From: Piliocolobus tephrosceles
Taxonomy: Eukaryota > Chordata > Mammalia > Primates > Cercopithecidae
Assembly (NCBI RefSeq): GCF_002776525.5
Contig: NC_045441.1
Location: forward strand, 129,441,218-129,505,217
Length of the DNA: 64,000 nt
Direction: 5' to 3'
This document shows positions 34,863-46,200 of the stretch, piece after piece. The notes under the pieces are model-generated. The model made no database searches. It saw nothing but the letters and a program-made list of their open reading frames with translations, and had not been told where the DNA came from. Position 1 is the first letter of the stretch. Each line of letters begins with the position of its first letter. The position numbers and the translations under genes were made by a program.

Positions 34863-35852
34863 CAACTGTTAAGGGGGATTATGTGGCTCTACATTCTCTC
34901 CAAGAGCTTGTTCACAGAATAATCTCTTTTCGGACCCTGAGTAGAACCAATAAAAGTAAAACCCACTAGGGGGATGTGGGGAAGGAGTGCTCTCTGCCGC
35001 CAGTACTCTGGTCACTACTCTTGTCCCTCCCAGCCCCGCCTTCCTGGCTCCAGAATGGTTGCTCTTTATTTTATAACCCCATTAACATCTTCATTCGTCA
35101 TTCCAGGACACAGAGGCCAGTTACGTCTGCTATTTGTTAGGTACTATTTTTTAATGGAAATCAACTGCAGTGCTGTTAGGTTCCTGAGACTTTCCATGGT
35201 GAACCTAAGAAAACAAGCACAATACTAAATAAATAAACAAATGCACATACACACACACAAAAATCTAGGAGTGTAGTACCCTAATGTCACTCTGTAGGGT
35301 GTGATAATAACTACTAAACAAGGTAAAGTCCTTTGAAGTCCTCAGATGAAAGGTTTTACCTAAATACAATTATCCCATTAAATCCAAAAGAACATTCCTG
35401 TCCAACAGGGTAGCCCTTTTATCTGTGTTTCTCTGCCGATGAATTTCTGAGATGACAGCTTCCTGTGCCACAGTGATAAAGGGGACTGAAAACAGTTTCC
35501 AACAATTTTGCTACTTTTTATTTAATTCCTGAAAGGACATAAAGAAAAAAAACATTCCTTAAACAGAGGGCAAGAACAAGCAGTAAAAAGCTGACCAATG
35601 GCATTTTAGAAGCAACAATCTCATTCAAGGTTAATTCAACATTTGTTAGAAAGAGGGGTGCCCGAGCAGGGACCCAAGGCAGACCTGGGTCAGCCAGGCC
35701 CATGAAACAGTCACACCTCCGCTGACTGTGCAGACACAGAATCGGGGAGAAACACCAGCGTGGCAGTTTATGAAGTGGATGCTGCAACTCTTCGACTCAA
35801 ACAGAAGATGCGGGAAAAAGACTACAGAGGTGCTGTTTAAAAAGGCAAACCT
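34863..35852. other. Single-copy stretch
   Basis: No element recognised apart from a short CA run near 35246-35259. Confidence 0.5.
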
Positions 35853-36151
35853 AGGCCGGGTGTGGTGGCTCACACCTGTAATCCCAGCACTTTGGGAGGT
35901 CAAGGTGGGTGGATCACCTGAGGTCAGGAGTTCAAGACCAGCCTGGGCAACATGGTGAAACCCCATCTCTACTGAAAATACAAAATTAGCCAGGCATGGT
36001 GCCAGGCACCTCCCAGCTACTCGGGAGGCTGAGGCAGGAGAATCACTTGAACCCAGGAGGCGGAGGTTGCAGTGAGCTGAGATTATGCCATTGCACTCCA
36101 GCCTGGGCGACAAGAGCAAAACTCCATCTCAAAAAAAATAAATAAATAAAA
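35853..36151 (+). mobile_element. Alu (AluS type) with target-site duplication
   Basis: AAAAAGGCAAACCTAG and AAAAAGGCAAATCTAG bracket it. Confidence 0.95.
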
Positions 36152-36440
36152 AGGCAAATCTAGTACAGAAGGCCCCCTAGAGAGAGGCTAAGACCCCAGG
36201 GCAAGGCCAGTCAGCCAGGGTGGCCTGGACATCCATGTAGGGCCACAGCCCAACAGCAGGAACGGGGCGCAGGTGGTTTCCACACAAAGGTGCAGGTCTG
36301 ACAATTCTGCTCACCCTTGGGACCCCGGCCCTAGAGAAAGATGAGAACTGGCCGCCCAATTTACACCTTGGTAGTAAGCCTAGGGGAAGAGTCAGTTTAA
36401 GGAGAGGCCGCGTGGCAGAAAAAAAAGCCACTGAAGTTAA
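36152..36440. other. GC-rich single-copy stretch
   Basis: No repeat or gene recognised. Confidence 0.5.
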
Positions 36441-36565
36441 ATTTTAAAAGCTGGGTTTTAATTTAGTCCTACTTCTGTTATTTAGATGATTTGACTCCCA
36501 GCAAGCCACTTACCCTCTCTGAATCTTGGTTCTCACATGTAAACTACAGAACCATCTGCGGACCT
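36441..36565 (+). mobile_element. MIR-like SINE fragment
   Basis: AGCAAGCCACTTACCCTCTC followed by TGAATCTTGGTTCTCA corresponds to the MIR core in the sense direction. Confidence 0.65.
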
Positions 36566-36779
36566 CAGACTGTGTAGGGGAGAAAACAGTGGTGAATGGA
36601 ACAGCAGTTTTTAAAGATGCATCCACCTATGTAGCATTATTTCACTAATGGCTGAAAGACCACACCTTGGGTGTCCAGGTACAGAACTTTTTGAGTATTA
36701 TTTGATTAACTATGCAGCATGCATATGTTCTTACTTCCAAAAAGCCATATAGTAACAAATCATTGTTACGTTGCATATA

Positions 36780-36796
36780 ACACACACACACACACA
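36780..36796. repeat. (CA)n microsatellite
   Basis: A short pure CA run. Confidence 0.85.
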
Positions 36797-36870
36797 AATA
36801 TAAAACCACTGAAGTGATTTGTATTATCTATGAATCTATGATCATGTATATATAAATATCAGTATTTCAC

Positions 36871-37170
36871 TTTTTTTTTTTTTTTTTGAGATGGAGTCTT
36901 GCTCTTTTGCCCAGACTGGAGTGCAGTGGTACAATCTTGGCTCACTGCAGCCTCCACTTCCTGAGTTGAAGTGATTCTCCTGCCTCAGCCTCTTGAGTAG
37001 CTGGGATTACAGGCACCAACCACCACACCAAGCTAAATTTTTGTATTTTTAGTAGAAACAGGGTTTCATCACATTGGCCAGGCCGGTCTTGAACTCCTAA
37101 CCTCAAGTGACCTACCCGCCTCGGACTCCCAAAGTACTGGGTTTACAGGCATGAGCCATCATGCCCAGCC
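36871..37170 (-). mobile_element. Alu (AluS/J type) with target-site duplication
   Basis: GTATTTCAC occurs immediately before and after the element. Confidence 0.95.
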
Positions 37171-39288
37171 GGTATTTCACATTTAATTTGATTTATTCTA
37201 GACATAAGCTGAAACAAACTTTATGTCACCAGAAATGGCCTAAGGAAAAGCACAAGGAGATGACATTGACTCTAAAGGCACAGAAGAAGCAAGGTGAGAA
37301 GGAACATCAGCCAGTGGTGATGAAACAGCTGCTGTGTCCTGGGCCAGGGTGCTGACTCCTGTGACTCTCACAATTTAATTGAGGAAATGACAACTTAGCC
37401 AGAAACAATAGAGAAAATAAGGCAATAAAACCAATCAGCCTGGGGCAGACTGTGTGGTCTAAGGATAAGGGCTTTCAAGAGAGGTTTCCAGAAGGAAAAT
37501 AGCATTACTAGTAGGGTTATCAGGAAAAGCTTCATGGAGGTGGGCAACGAAGGGGACATGAAGGATGAAGAGAGTTTGAATGCTTAGAAGGACAAGCCAA
37601 GTAAAAACACACAGCAGGAATAAAGACAGCAGCTTGAATAACATGGAGATTTGTACTGGACCAAAAGAGCTCACCGTTTGCTGCCACTGAGCCCTCAGGG
37701 AGAGCTGGCGAGGCTGCCAAGAGCCAGAGGAGAGGAGACTGCACTCAAAAGCCACGTAGTCCGAGAACCTGGGCAGCGCCGACAGTCTGCGGCCATTAAT
37801 TGCAGGCGTGCAGCGTCCTGTGTAAAGCAGGTGGCAGGGCAGTATGCAGGGTCAGGGAGGAACTTTGCCCTGGCCTGTTCTGCCCACACTCCACTCTCCA
37901 ATCTTCCTCCCACCCTTCCCAACACACTCCACATTTATTCTGCACCAACCATGCGAGGAGCTGGGCACTGCAGAAAAACAGCAGCCATCTCCTTGGGGAG
38001 TTAGATACAAAAATAGGGAAGACAGAAACAGCTAAGCACCAAATAAGCAACACTGACATTACCACCAAGGGAAGGAGAGATGGTAGAGAAGGAAGGGCTA
38101 GCATGGCTGGTTGGGAAAGGTTCCTCAGATGAGATGGTGCTTGGCCAAGCCTTGAGGGAAAATTAAGATTCACGAAGCTGGGAGCAAAAAAGGGGTATTA
38201 AAGAGAGGTGTCAATCAAGACAAGAAGGTATGAATATGAATGCACAACTTCCCTTGCAGTGAGTAAACAAGCTAGCTGGTCTGACGCTGCAGAAGGTTCG
38301 TGTAGACAGGCAATGGGAGGGTCAGTACAGAAAGTGAGTGAAACTGAACTCTGCAGAATCTCAATCCCAGGTACTTGATTCTCTTGAGCAAGGTTTCGAA
38401 CTTTGTAGTCCAACGATGAGCTTCAAGCTTTGGCCCATGAACATCCAATAAGAAAACTGCAAATATTTTTTCATATAAGCATTTCAATCCGGGAGACGTT
38501 AAGTGACTTTCAGATTCTCAAAAGGGTTTATGACCTAAAGAGTTGAAAACGATTAATGCAGCAAACTGGCAGAGTGGTCTGTGTGGGGAGGGGAGAAGGG
38601 GTTGGGATTATAGAAGTCGAGTCCAGTCCCCTCCCCTGAGACCGGCTGTTCTTGACTATGCACCAGTCATTAACAAACAGATGCCATTCCTCTTGGTGGC
38701 TTCTTGTTCAATAAGTACTTTATGAAGTTACTGGTAGATTACAAAAGTAGCTCATCAGGGAAAGTAGAAAGGAAACCAGCACAGGGGGAACAGAGGAGAG
38801 AACCCAGGAAAAGGGATAGTCGGTAAGAAGATTTGATCAATTAAAATGCCAGAGAAGCCAAAGAAGAAAAAGTCCTGGGAAAGATGAAGTGGTTACAGGT
38901 GTTAAGCACAAATACGGGATGAGGGGGCAAAAAAATCTCAAAATTCAATGACCCTCAATGCTGTAGGGTGATGAGAGGCCAGAGGCTAGAGATACGGGGT
39001 CCAAACTAGGGCACTGGGAGAGCAAAAGGAAGTACCATTGATAATTACGGTGAATGACAGGCATACACCAGGACCGTCCTGGGCCAACAGATAGGTAGCT
39101 ACCTAGTTGAGGAGGAAATGAGTAGCATAGACGGGAAGGCAGCAGATACTGTCTATTAACTCAAATAATTTAGCTGCAAAAAGAAAACTAGGACATTAGT
39201 GAGAAAAGCCAGTAGGGAAAAGAAAAGGCTTTACCATGTACTGATTTGGGAGGCAGGAGGACTTCTGGAGGTTTTGAAGAAGGGGGTT
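37171..39288. other. Single-copy and L2-like sequence
   Basis: The part 37400-38170 (GCTTCATGGAGGTGGG, GGTTCCTCAGATGAGATGG) has an L2 look. Overlapping frames of 98-125 codons on both strands near 37.5-38.2 kb contradict each other and are not called. Confidence 0.45.
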
Positions 39289-39410
39289 GGGTGCGGTGGC
39301 TCATGCCAGTAATCCCAGCACTTTGGGAGGCCGAGGTGGGCAGATCACTTGAGCCCAGGTGTTAGACACCAGCCTGGGAAACACAGCGAAATCCCTTCTC
39401 TACCAAAAAT

Positions 39411-39815
39411 TTTTTTTTTTTTTTTTTTNNNNNNNNNNNNNNNNNNNNNNNNNNNNNNNNNNNNNNNNNNNNNNNNNNNNNNNNNNNNNNNNNNNNNNNN
39501 NNNNNNNNNNNNNNNNNNNNNNNNNNNNTTTGAGATGGAGTCTCGCTCTGTCACCCAGGCTGGAGTGCAGTGGCCGGATCTCAGCTCACTGCAAGCTCCG
39601 CCTCCCAGGTTTATGCCATTCTCTCGCCTCAGCCTCCCGAGTAGCTGGGACTACAGGCGCCCGCAATCTCGCCCGGCTAATTTTTTGTATTTTTTTAGTA
39701 GAGACGGGGTTTCACCGTGTTAGCCAGGAATGGTCTCGATCTCCTGACCTCGTGATCCGCCCGTCTCGGCCTCCCAAAGTGCTGGGATTACAGGCTTGAG
39801 CCACTGCGCCCGGCC
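39411..39815 (-). mobile_element. AluY, Old World monkey type, containing the assembly gap
   Basis: GGCCGGATCTCAGCTCACTG and GGCTTGAGCCACTGCGCCC are present. The poly-T side is interrupted by the run of N. Confidence 0.9.
39429..39528. other. Assembly gap (100 N)
   Basis: Exactly 100 N lie within the poly-T end of the AluY. A round length normally marks a gap of unknown size. Confidence 0.99.
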
Positions 39816-39998
39816 AAAAAAAATTTTTTTTTAATTAGCTAAGTGTGGTGGTGTGCACCTGTAGCCCTAGCTACTCGGAGTGGGGCTAAGGTGGCAGAAT
39901 TGCTTGAGCCCAGGAGGTTGAGGCTGCAGTGAGCCATGATCGCGCCACTGCGCTCCAGCCTGGGTGACAGAGCAAGACCCTGTCTCAAAAAAGAAAAA

Positions 39999-40396
39999 AA
40001 GAGAGAGCAGGGGGAGGGAAAAGCGAAGGGCGCAAAGGGCTGAGAGTATTGCACATTCTCCGTCCCATGGAACATCATGAGGCACAGCAGCTCCTCCAAT
40101 ACTGCTGCAGGCATGCTGACTGTGGCACTCTGGTTCCTCGGAACCAGGAAAGGACGGAATAGCAGGAGTGGCGAGAGACATTTCCTCCTTTGAAACTGTA
40201 AGAAAAAAAAACACCTTCTGAAAAGAAAAGGCAGACCGCAGCATTTGATTTCAGCCTAGTGAGCATCGGAGATCTGGCTGTGAGGAAAGGATGCATTTTC
40301 AAATTAGCTTTCACTATGGCTTTCTCTTCCCTTTTCGAGGGAGAAGATATTAAGAAAATAAAGCAAACTCTTAGATGTTCATTAAAGTTAAATCCT
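39999..40396. other. Single-copy stretch
   Basis: No gene or repeat recognised. Confidence 0.5.
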
Positions 40397-40694
40397 GGCT
40401 GGGCGCAGTGGCTCACGCCTGTAATCCCAGCAATTTGGGAGGCCAAGGCAGGTGGATCACTTGAGGAGTTAGAGACCAGCCTGACCAACATGGCAAAGCC
40501 CTATCTCTACTAAAGATACAAAAATTAGCCGGGCATGGTGGCGTGCACCTGTAGTCCCAGCTACTTGGGAGGCTGAGGCAGGAGAATCGCTTGAACCCAG
40601 GAGGTGGAGGTTGCAGTGAGCCGAGATTGCACCAGTGCACTCCAGCCCGGGCAACAGAGTGAGACTCCATCTCAAAAAAAAAAAAAAAAAAAAA
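40397..40694 (+). mobile_element. Alu (AluS type) with target-site duplication
   Basis: AAAGTTAAATCCTG is repeated on both sides almost perfectly. Confidence 0.95.
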
Positions 40695-40791
40695 AGTTAA
40701 ATCCTGTGCAGATTGGCAGAACTAGAATAAGGGAATATATCCTTATTTCATGTTGTCCAGTGCTGAACATGTATTTGTAATTTCATTTTAG

Positions 40792-41100
40792 GCAGGGCCC
40801 AGTGGCTCATGCCTGTTATCCCAGCACTTAGGGAGGCCAAGGTGGGAGGATCGCTTCAGCCCAGGAGTTCAAGACCAGCCAGGTAACAGTGAGACTTCAT
40901 CTCTACAGAAAATAAAAACACTAAAAATAATTAGCCAGGCATGGTGGCGCACGGTCAGCTACTTGGGAGGCTAGTCCCAGCTCCTTGGGAGCTGAGGCAG
41001 GAGGATCACTTTTGACTCCAGGAGGTCGAGGCTGCAGTGAGCCATGATCGTGCCACTGCACTCCAGCCTGGGTGACAGAGCGAGACTCTTGTCTCAAAAA
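40792..41100 (+). mobile_element. Old Alu (AluJ type) at the 3' end of SLC37A3
   Basis: It starts GGCAGGGCCCAGTGGCTC and contains a small internal duplication (CAGCTACTTGGGAGGCTAG then CAGCTCCTTGGGAG). Its short A tail lies next to the SLC37A3 poly-A signal. Confidence 0.93.
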
Positions 41101-41105
41101 ATGGT

Positions 41106-41111
41106 TTTATT
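41106..41111 (-). terminator. SLC37A3: Candidate main polyadenylation signal of SLC37A3
   Basis: On the minus strand the sequence CTGCAATAAAACCA holds a canonical AATAAA. Cleavage would fall in or next to the poly-A end of the plus-strand Alu at 40792-41100. It is the last AATAAA before repeat-filled DNA. Confidence 0.5.
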
Positions 41112-41556
41112 GCAGTACAGCTTGGGGGCCATAGAAAAGTCAGGGGAACAGTCACCAATCTAAGGTTCAACTGGGTAAGAAAACACTGGCTGGCGTGGGG
41201 ACACAAAGATGAGACCACACCCACAGTGCAGCTGGAAAGGAAACTCTGAACCAAACGCCAGTCAAGAGGTTCAATGAGAAAACAGACGGCCCTTAACTTA
41301 CAACTGGGCAATTCATCCAAACGGAGCACAGTCTTCCACAGGAGGAAAGGGCAAGTTTTCACAGAACAGATGGAAATGAAGCCACCCCAGCACCTCGGGT
41401 GAAGGAGCAGGTGACCCAGCAATGCTGTGGGTTAGCGTGGGCTCACCCGGGAGCGCTCAGTATCAGGAAACATTAGGGCACTGATCGCATTCTAAATCTC
41501 AGCACTCACGCTATATACATTTAAATATCGAAACGGAGGTTCATTATAAAAGTCAG

Positions 41557-41562
41557 TTTATT
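41557..41562 (-). terminator. SLC37A3: Alternative upstream polyadenylation signal
   Basis: A minus-strand AATAAA (GGGGAAATAAACTGAC) lies about 1.57 kb after the stop codon. It would give a 3' UTR shorter by about 450 bases. Nothing in the sequence shows which signal is preferred. Confidence 0.35.
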
Positions 41563-41918
41563 TCCCCTTTCTGTGTTTCGTATTTTCCCTTTTTGTCAGT
41601 AAATGAGCAATACACTGATTGGAAATCTGCATGATTAAATAATATTAAAAAGTTCATAAACACACCCCATATCAGAGTATAAAGCAAGAGGTTGAAAAAT
41701 ATTCCCTAACCCAATGCAAATTAGGTACCCCTCAAAATTGCACATTCTCCTCCTAGCTTGCTTGTATAATTTAAAATATATACATATACAGAATGATCTT
41801 AAAATATTGATAACTAGTATGGAATTCACAGCCCTGAAGAGATATACTCTACGTTTTTCTAAAGAACGGACACCTCTCAGGCCCCAGTAATCCATTCATG
41901 TGATTCAATGTCACGTAC

Positions 41919-42213
41919 AGTCAGTCCTCAGCTTCTGATTTTTGGACTTTACAACGGTGCGAAACGGTTGCAATTCCGACATAATGTACAGGATTCAATA
42001 AATTACATGATATATTCAACACTTGATTATAAAACAGAGTTTGTGTTAGATGATTCTGCCCAACTGTGGGCAATTCTAAGTGTTCTGAGTACATTTAGGG
42101 TGGGCGAGGCTAAGCTGTGGCGTTCGGTAAGTCAGGGGTATTAGATGCATTTGACTTCCAATGGGTTTACTGGGACGTAACCCCATCGTAAGTCAAAGAG
42201 CATCCGTGCTTGA
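41919..42213 (+). mobile_element. Tigger/pogo-like DNA transposon in the SLC37A3 3' UTR
   Basis: It starts CAGTCAGTCCTCAGCTTCTG and ends near GGGACGTAACCCCATCGTAA with GTCAAAGAGCATCCG, complementary in outline to the start. TTAGATGATTCTGCCCAACT is an internal landmark. The family name is from memory. Confidence 0.6.
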
Positions 42214-43132
42214 CACTTACTAGAACAAAACGTCTTTCCCTTTTCTCTAATTCTAGTCCTCAGCTGAGGTAACTCCAGGAACCCGGTTGTGCCAGAGATC
42301 AATCCTCTAAAAATAGACTAAGCAGATTAGCTTCCTAGAGGATCCTAAAGTTCCCAGACAACACATCTGGGGTGGAGCTGCTTCGGCTGCGAGTTACACG
42401 TCGGAGTGTTCGAGATAACTGATGTACCTTATGGTCCTTGAAAGGAAGACTAAATACTTCCAGGAGTCAAAGTTAATTTTGAATGAAGACGGAGGAGAGC
42501 AGTTGACAAGAATTTGAAGATATTCATGCTTCTAGGGCTGAATGACTTTTAGATCAGACACAGAGTGACTGAGCCAATCAACGGGCATGTAGTGTGATCC
42601 TTCCCACCACAGTGAACAGACGCATTCTTTGTCCAAGGCAGGCTGGCAGCTCGGTCCAGCTTGAGCATTTGATCGGGATTTGATGCTTCAAAGATGAGCC
42701 ACTCTCTATAAACTCATTACCAAAGCAAAATGCAATGATCTCTTCCATTTGTGGAACACATCACCAACACAAACCACGGGTGGCTGTGCCTCCCATTCAT
42801 TCCATTTTTGAGGCTAGAGAAAGTTCAAGTCCAAAACAACAGTTAAGGTTAAAATGCTAAACCTCAACAGGCCACACAAAGATGCTGGCAGAGTCAGAGG
42901 TCACTCGGCACATTCATGAAACAACAAAAATCATCAACAATAATTCCTGTAGTGTAGAAAACTCGTGCAGCCTTCACCGCTGGTCAGCATCTCAGGTGGC
43001 TGGCAGTGTTGAGAGAGCCCTGACAATCCAAGGTCAGGCTGGTGCTCCTAGACAAACCCAAATTAGGGCAGATTTGAAGCCCCAACGGTCCGGATGTGGC
43101 TGACGTTGTTCTTTCTGTCTTGCAGGCACCAG

Positions 43133-43225
43133 TCACTCCCTTAATATGTGAGCCTGTCTCCTTCGCACGAGAGAGAGTATTTCCCTCACTATTAATGGCG
43201 AGATAAACACAATTGTACAACTTGT
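43133..43225 (-). CDS. SLC37A3: SLC37A3 terminal coding exon (window exon 9 of 9)
   Basis: The acceptor is ATTTTCTCTTCACAG and the exon reads 30 codons to a TGA at 43135-43133. It finishes TM12 (TSCTIVFISPLIV) and gives a short basic cytosolic tail ending RRRQAHILRE. I see no canonical KKXX ER-retrieval motif at the end, unlike some other SLC37 members. Transcription continues into the 3' UTR at lower coordinates. Confidence 0.95.
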   Translation of the reverse strand, partial: TSCTIVFISPLIVREILSLVRRRQAHILRE

Positions 43226-46200
43226 CTGTGAAGAGAAAATAGTATTAAAAATGCAACAACAATTTACTTCTGTTAGAGCGTCATGTTTTGAACATAACAA
43301 TGCATTTGGACAACTACATTCACTTTGACTTCATATAAAGGTAACGTTTAATCGTCAATGAATTAGAAAATGATTTTGAAAAGTATGGCTAATACTACAA
43401 AACACTTAACATCACATTTCAGTTGCCAAAAAAAGAACACATACAAATAATTTGCCATAGGCAGAGCAGAGAACTGAGACCAGAGGCTCAGATTAAAACG
43501 ATGATCCTTACAATAAAGTTTTCTTTCTACTACAATTCCTAGTATGATCACATCAGAAAGTTCATCACAAGATACTTCCCTCTACTTAGCATGGATGTCA
43601 GAAATGGAACACAAGTTACATGGCCCGGTCTTTGGAAGCTAGATGGGAGTTAGATGAAAGCTCCAAGGTATTCCTGGAGCTGGACTATCCCAGGAATCCT
43701 TGACCACAGCAAGAGGACAGCTGCCTGGAGTAGGGGTGGTGGAGGCTGCCTTCAATCACAGTGCCCTGGATTTGAGGACAGGATACTGAATGCATTCCTG
43801 GTGCCTTCCACACTCTCAGGTAGACCTGTCTTGAGCACTGTCCCACCAATAACGTGCCTCAGTATGTCACAGCTCATAACAGAGAGCAACATTTTAAAAG
43901 CACAAAGCCTCAGGAGTTTGAGACCAGCCTGGGCAACATGGTGAAACCCCCTCTAGGAAAAATTCAAACAGTTACCAAGGCATGGTGGCACACACCTACA
44001 GTCCCAGCTAATCGGGAGGCTGAGGTGGGAGGACCACCTGAGCCCGGGATCACCTGAGCCCAGGAGGTCAAGGCTGTAGTGAGCTGTGATCGTGCCACTG
44101 CACTCCAGCCTGGGTGACAGAATGAGACCCTGTCTCAAAAATAAAAATAAAAAAAAAATAAACAACGACTTATTCTTTATTGGCTATTTGCAAGAAAGCA
44201 GAGAATCCCAGCCAAGAATGTCTAGGGCATCATAAGTATTTCCTCAAGAAACTATCACCATTTTAGAACCGGGAAACATGACAGTGTTAATTACAGCAAT
44301 GCTTCTCTTTTAACTCAGTGTTGCTTGGTGTACATTGTAATTTACTTCAGAATTCCTAAATTACATTCAGCAGATAGAGAGTAGCCTAGAAGAGTATACT
44401 GATTAGGGGCTGGTGATACTTTAAGTAAGTCTCTTCTTGTTTTTCTGAAATCATAAATGGCAATATTCATTAGACTCAGGTCAAGAGCAAACTGAGAGTC
44501 TTTTTCTTCCTTAAAAAGCAGAATGTGAGGTCAGGCGCAGTGGCTCATGCCTGCAATGCCAGCACTTTGGGAGGCCAAGTCAGGTGGATCACCTGAGGTC
44601 GTCAGAAGTTCGAGACCAGCCTGGCCAATATGGTGAAACACCATCTCTACTAAAAATACAAAAATTAGCCAGGCGTGGTGGCAGGTGCCTGTAATCCCAA
44701 CTATTCAGGAGGCTAAGGTGGGAGAATCGCTTGACCCAGGAGGTAGAGGCTGCAGTGAGCTGAGATCATGCCACCACACTTTAGCCTGGGCAACAGAGCA
44801 AGACTGCCTCAAAAAAAAAAAGAAGAAGAAAGAAGAAAGAAGAAGAAAGAAAAAGAAGAAAGAAGAAGAAGAAGGTGTCTTTTAGACTAATAAAATGTTA
44901 CTTTTCACAAAGGAGCCTTTAAAAGCAATCAGCAATTCTGCTGAAGAAGTGACTTAAGTAAATGCTTTGAACTTAATTAATAGAAAAATGACTTTTTTTT
45001 TAAAGGGGCGCCTACTTACCATGAGAATGAAAAAGTAGAAAACCCACATCCATCCTAGCTTGTCCCGGATCAGAGACACTAAATACTAAAAGGGAGAAAA
45101 AAAAAATTATAATTCTTTATAAATTTATAAAAGGAAGCAGCTAAAAAGTAGATTAAACATGGCTATTTGAGAAAATAAGAAGGGAACACAGGATCTGTAT
45201 GTTTTGCAGTTTACAGAGCTCTTCCACATACATGTGCCTGCTGTGATTAATGGCCCATTTAAGCATGCAGAGTCTAAATGGAAAAACCATATAGTAGAAG
45301 TTGTCAGTTCAGAAGGTTTATTTATTTATTTATTTATTGGCTATTTTTGGGGATGGAGTCTTGCTCTGTCACCCAGGCTGGAGGGCAGTGGCGCAATCTC
45401 GGCTCACTGCAAGCTCCGCCTCCCAGGTTCACGCCATTCTCCTGCCTCAGTCTCCCACGTAGCTGGGACTACAGGCGCCCGCCACCACACCAGGCTAATT
45501 TTTTGTATTTTTAGTAGAGACGGTGTTTCACTGTGTTAACCAGGATGGTCTCGATCTCCTGACCTTATGACCTGCCCACCTCAGCCTCCCAAAGTGCTGG
45601 GATTACAGGCGTGAGCCACTGCACCGGCCCAGGTTTATTTTATTCACTTTGCTATTTAGAGAGGAAGATGAACATCCACAAGCTACTCCCACTTAATCAT
45701 TCTTTCTTCCAATGAAAGGTACTATAATTGATGCCTCAAAAAGAGTTGGTCTTTAAGTATGCCACTCATTTTCCAGTTATGCTGTTTGCTCACAGTGTTG
45801 CTGTACTACCTTTGCAGCCTACAGCATATCCGTTTACTTTTTCAATTACTGAAAAGGATCTAATTGCACTTATTTAACCCATTTTCTTTTTTTCTCTTAT
45901 TATGGTAAGATATAACTTACATAAAATTTGCCATTTTAATCTTTTTTTCTTTTTTCTTTTTTTTTTTTGAGATGGAGTCTCCCTCTGTTGCCCAGGCTGG
46001 AGTGCAGTGGCGTGATTTCGGCTCAACTGCAAGCTCTGCCTCCCGGGTTCATGCCATTCTCCTGCCTCAGCCTCCCAAGTAGCTGGGACTACAGGCGCCT
46101 GCCACCACGCCCAGCTAATTTTTTGTTATTTTTAGTAGAGACAGGTGTTAGCCAAGGATGGTCTTGATCTCCTGACCTCGTGATCCACCCACCTTTGGCT

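Larger units (their letters stand above)
39289..39998 (+). mobile_element. Older Alu split by a younger AluY
   Basis: The left arm (39289-39410, GGGTTGGGTGCGGTGG) and the right part (39816-39998) belong to one plus-strand Alu. The middle A-rich linker was the insertion site, as A/T-rich target copies (AAAAATTTTTTTTT type) border the insert. Confidence 0.9.
41090..43132 (-). other. SLC37A3: SLC37A3 3' untranslated region (inferred extent)
   Basis: From the stop codon to about 41.1 kb there is no Alu or L1, unlike the introns, which fits a single long terminal exon. The only mobile sequence I see is an old DNA transposon at 41919-42213. The proposed end is the AATAAA at 41106-41111, just upstream of an Alu tail. 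The length of about 2 kb is plausible for this gene, but the end is inferred. Confidence 0.55.
43226..45019 (-). other. SLC37A3: SLC37A3 intron before terminal exon
   Basis: The intron runs from donor ATG/GTAAGT at its high end to the TTCACAG acceptor at its low end. Besides two Alu copies (43902-44161 and 44529-44874) it holds AT-rich single-copy sequence in which I recognise nothing. Confidence 0.9.

Noticed and set aside
37651..38173. Several overlapping frames of 98-125 codons on both strands
   Set aside because: They contradict one another, the region looks L2-derived, and none has a recognisable motif.
1..41000. tRNA, rRNA, snRNA genes, CRISPR arrays or a second protein-coding gene
   Set aside because: I looked for cloverleaf-like blocks, regular spacer arrays and spliced coding exons on both strands and found none that could be supported.
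44810..44874. (GAA)n tract as a possible disease-type triplet expansion
   Set aside because: It is the degenerate A tail of an Alu and is interrupted throughout.
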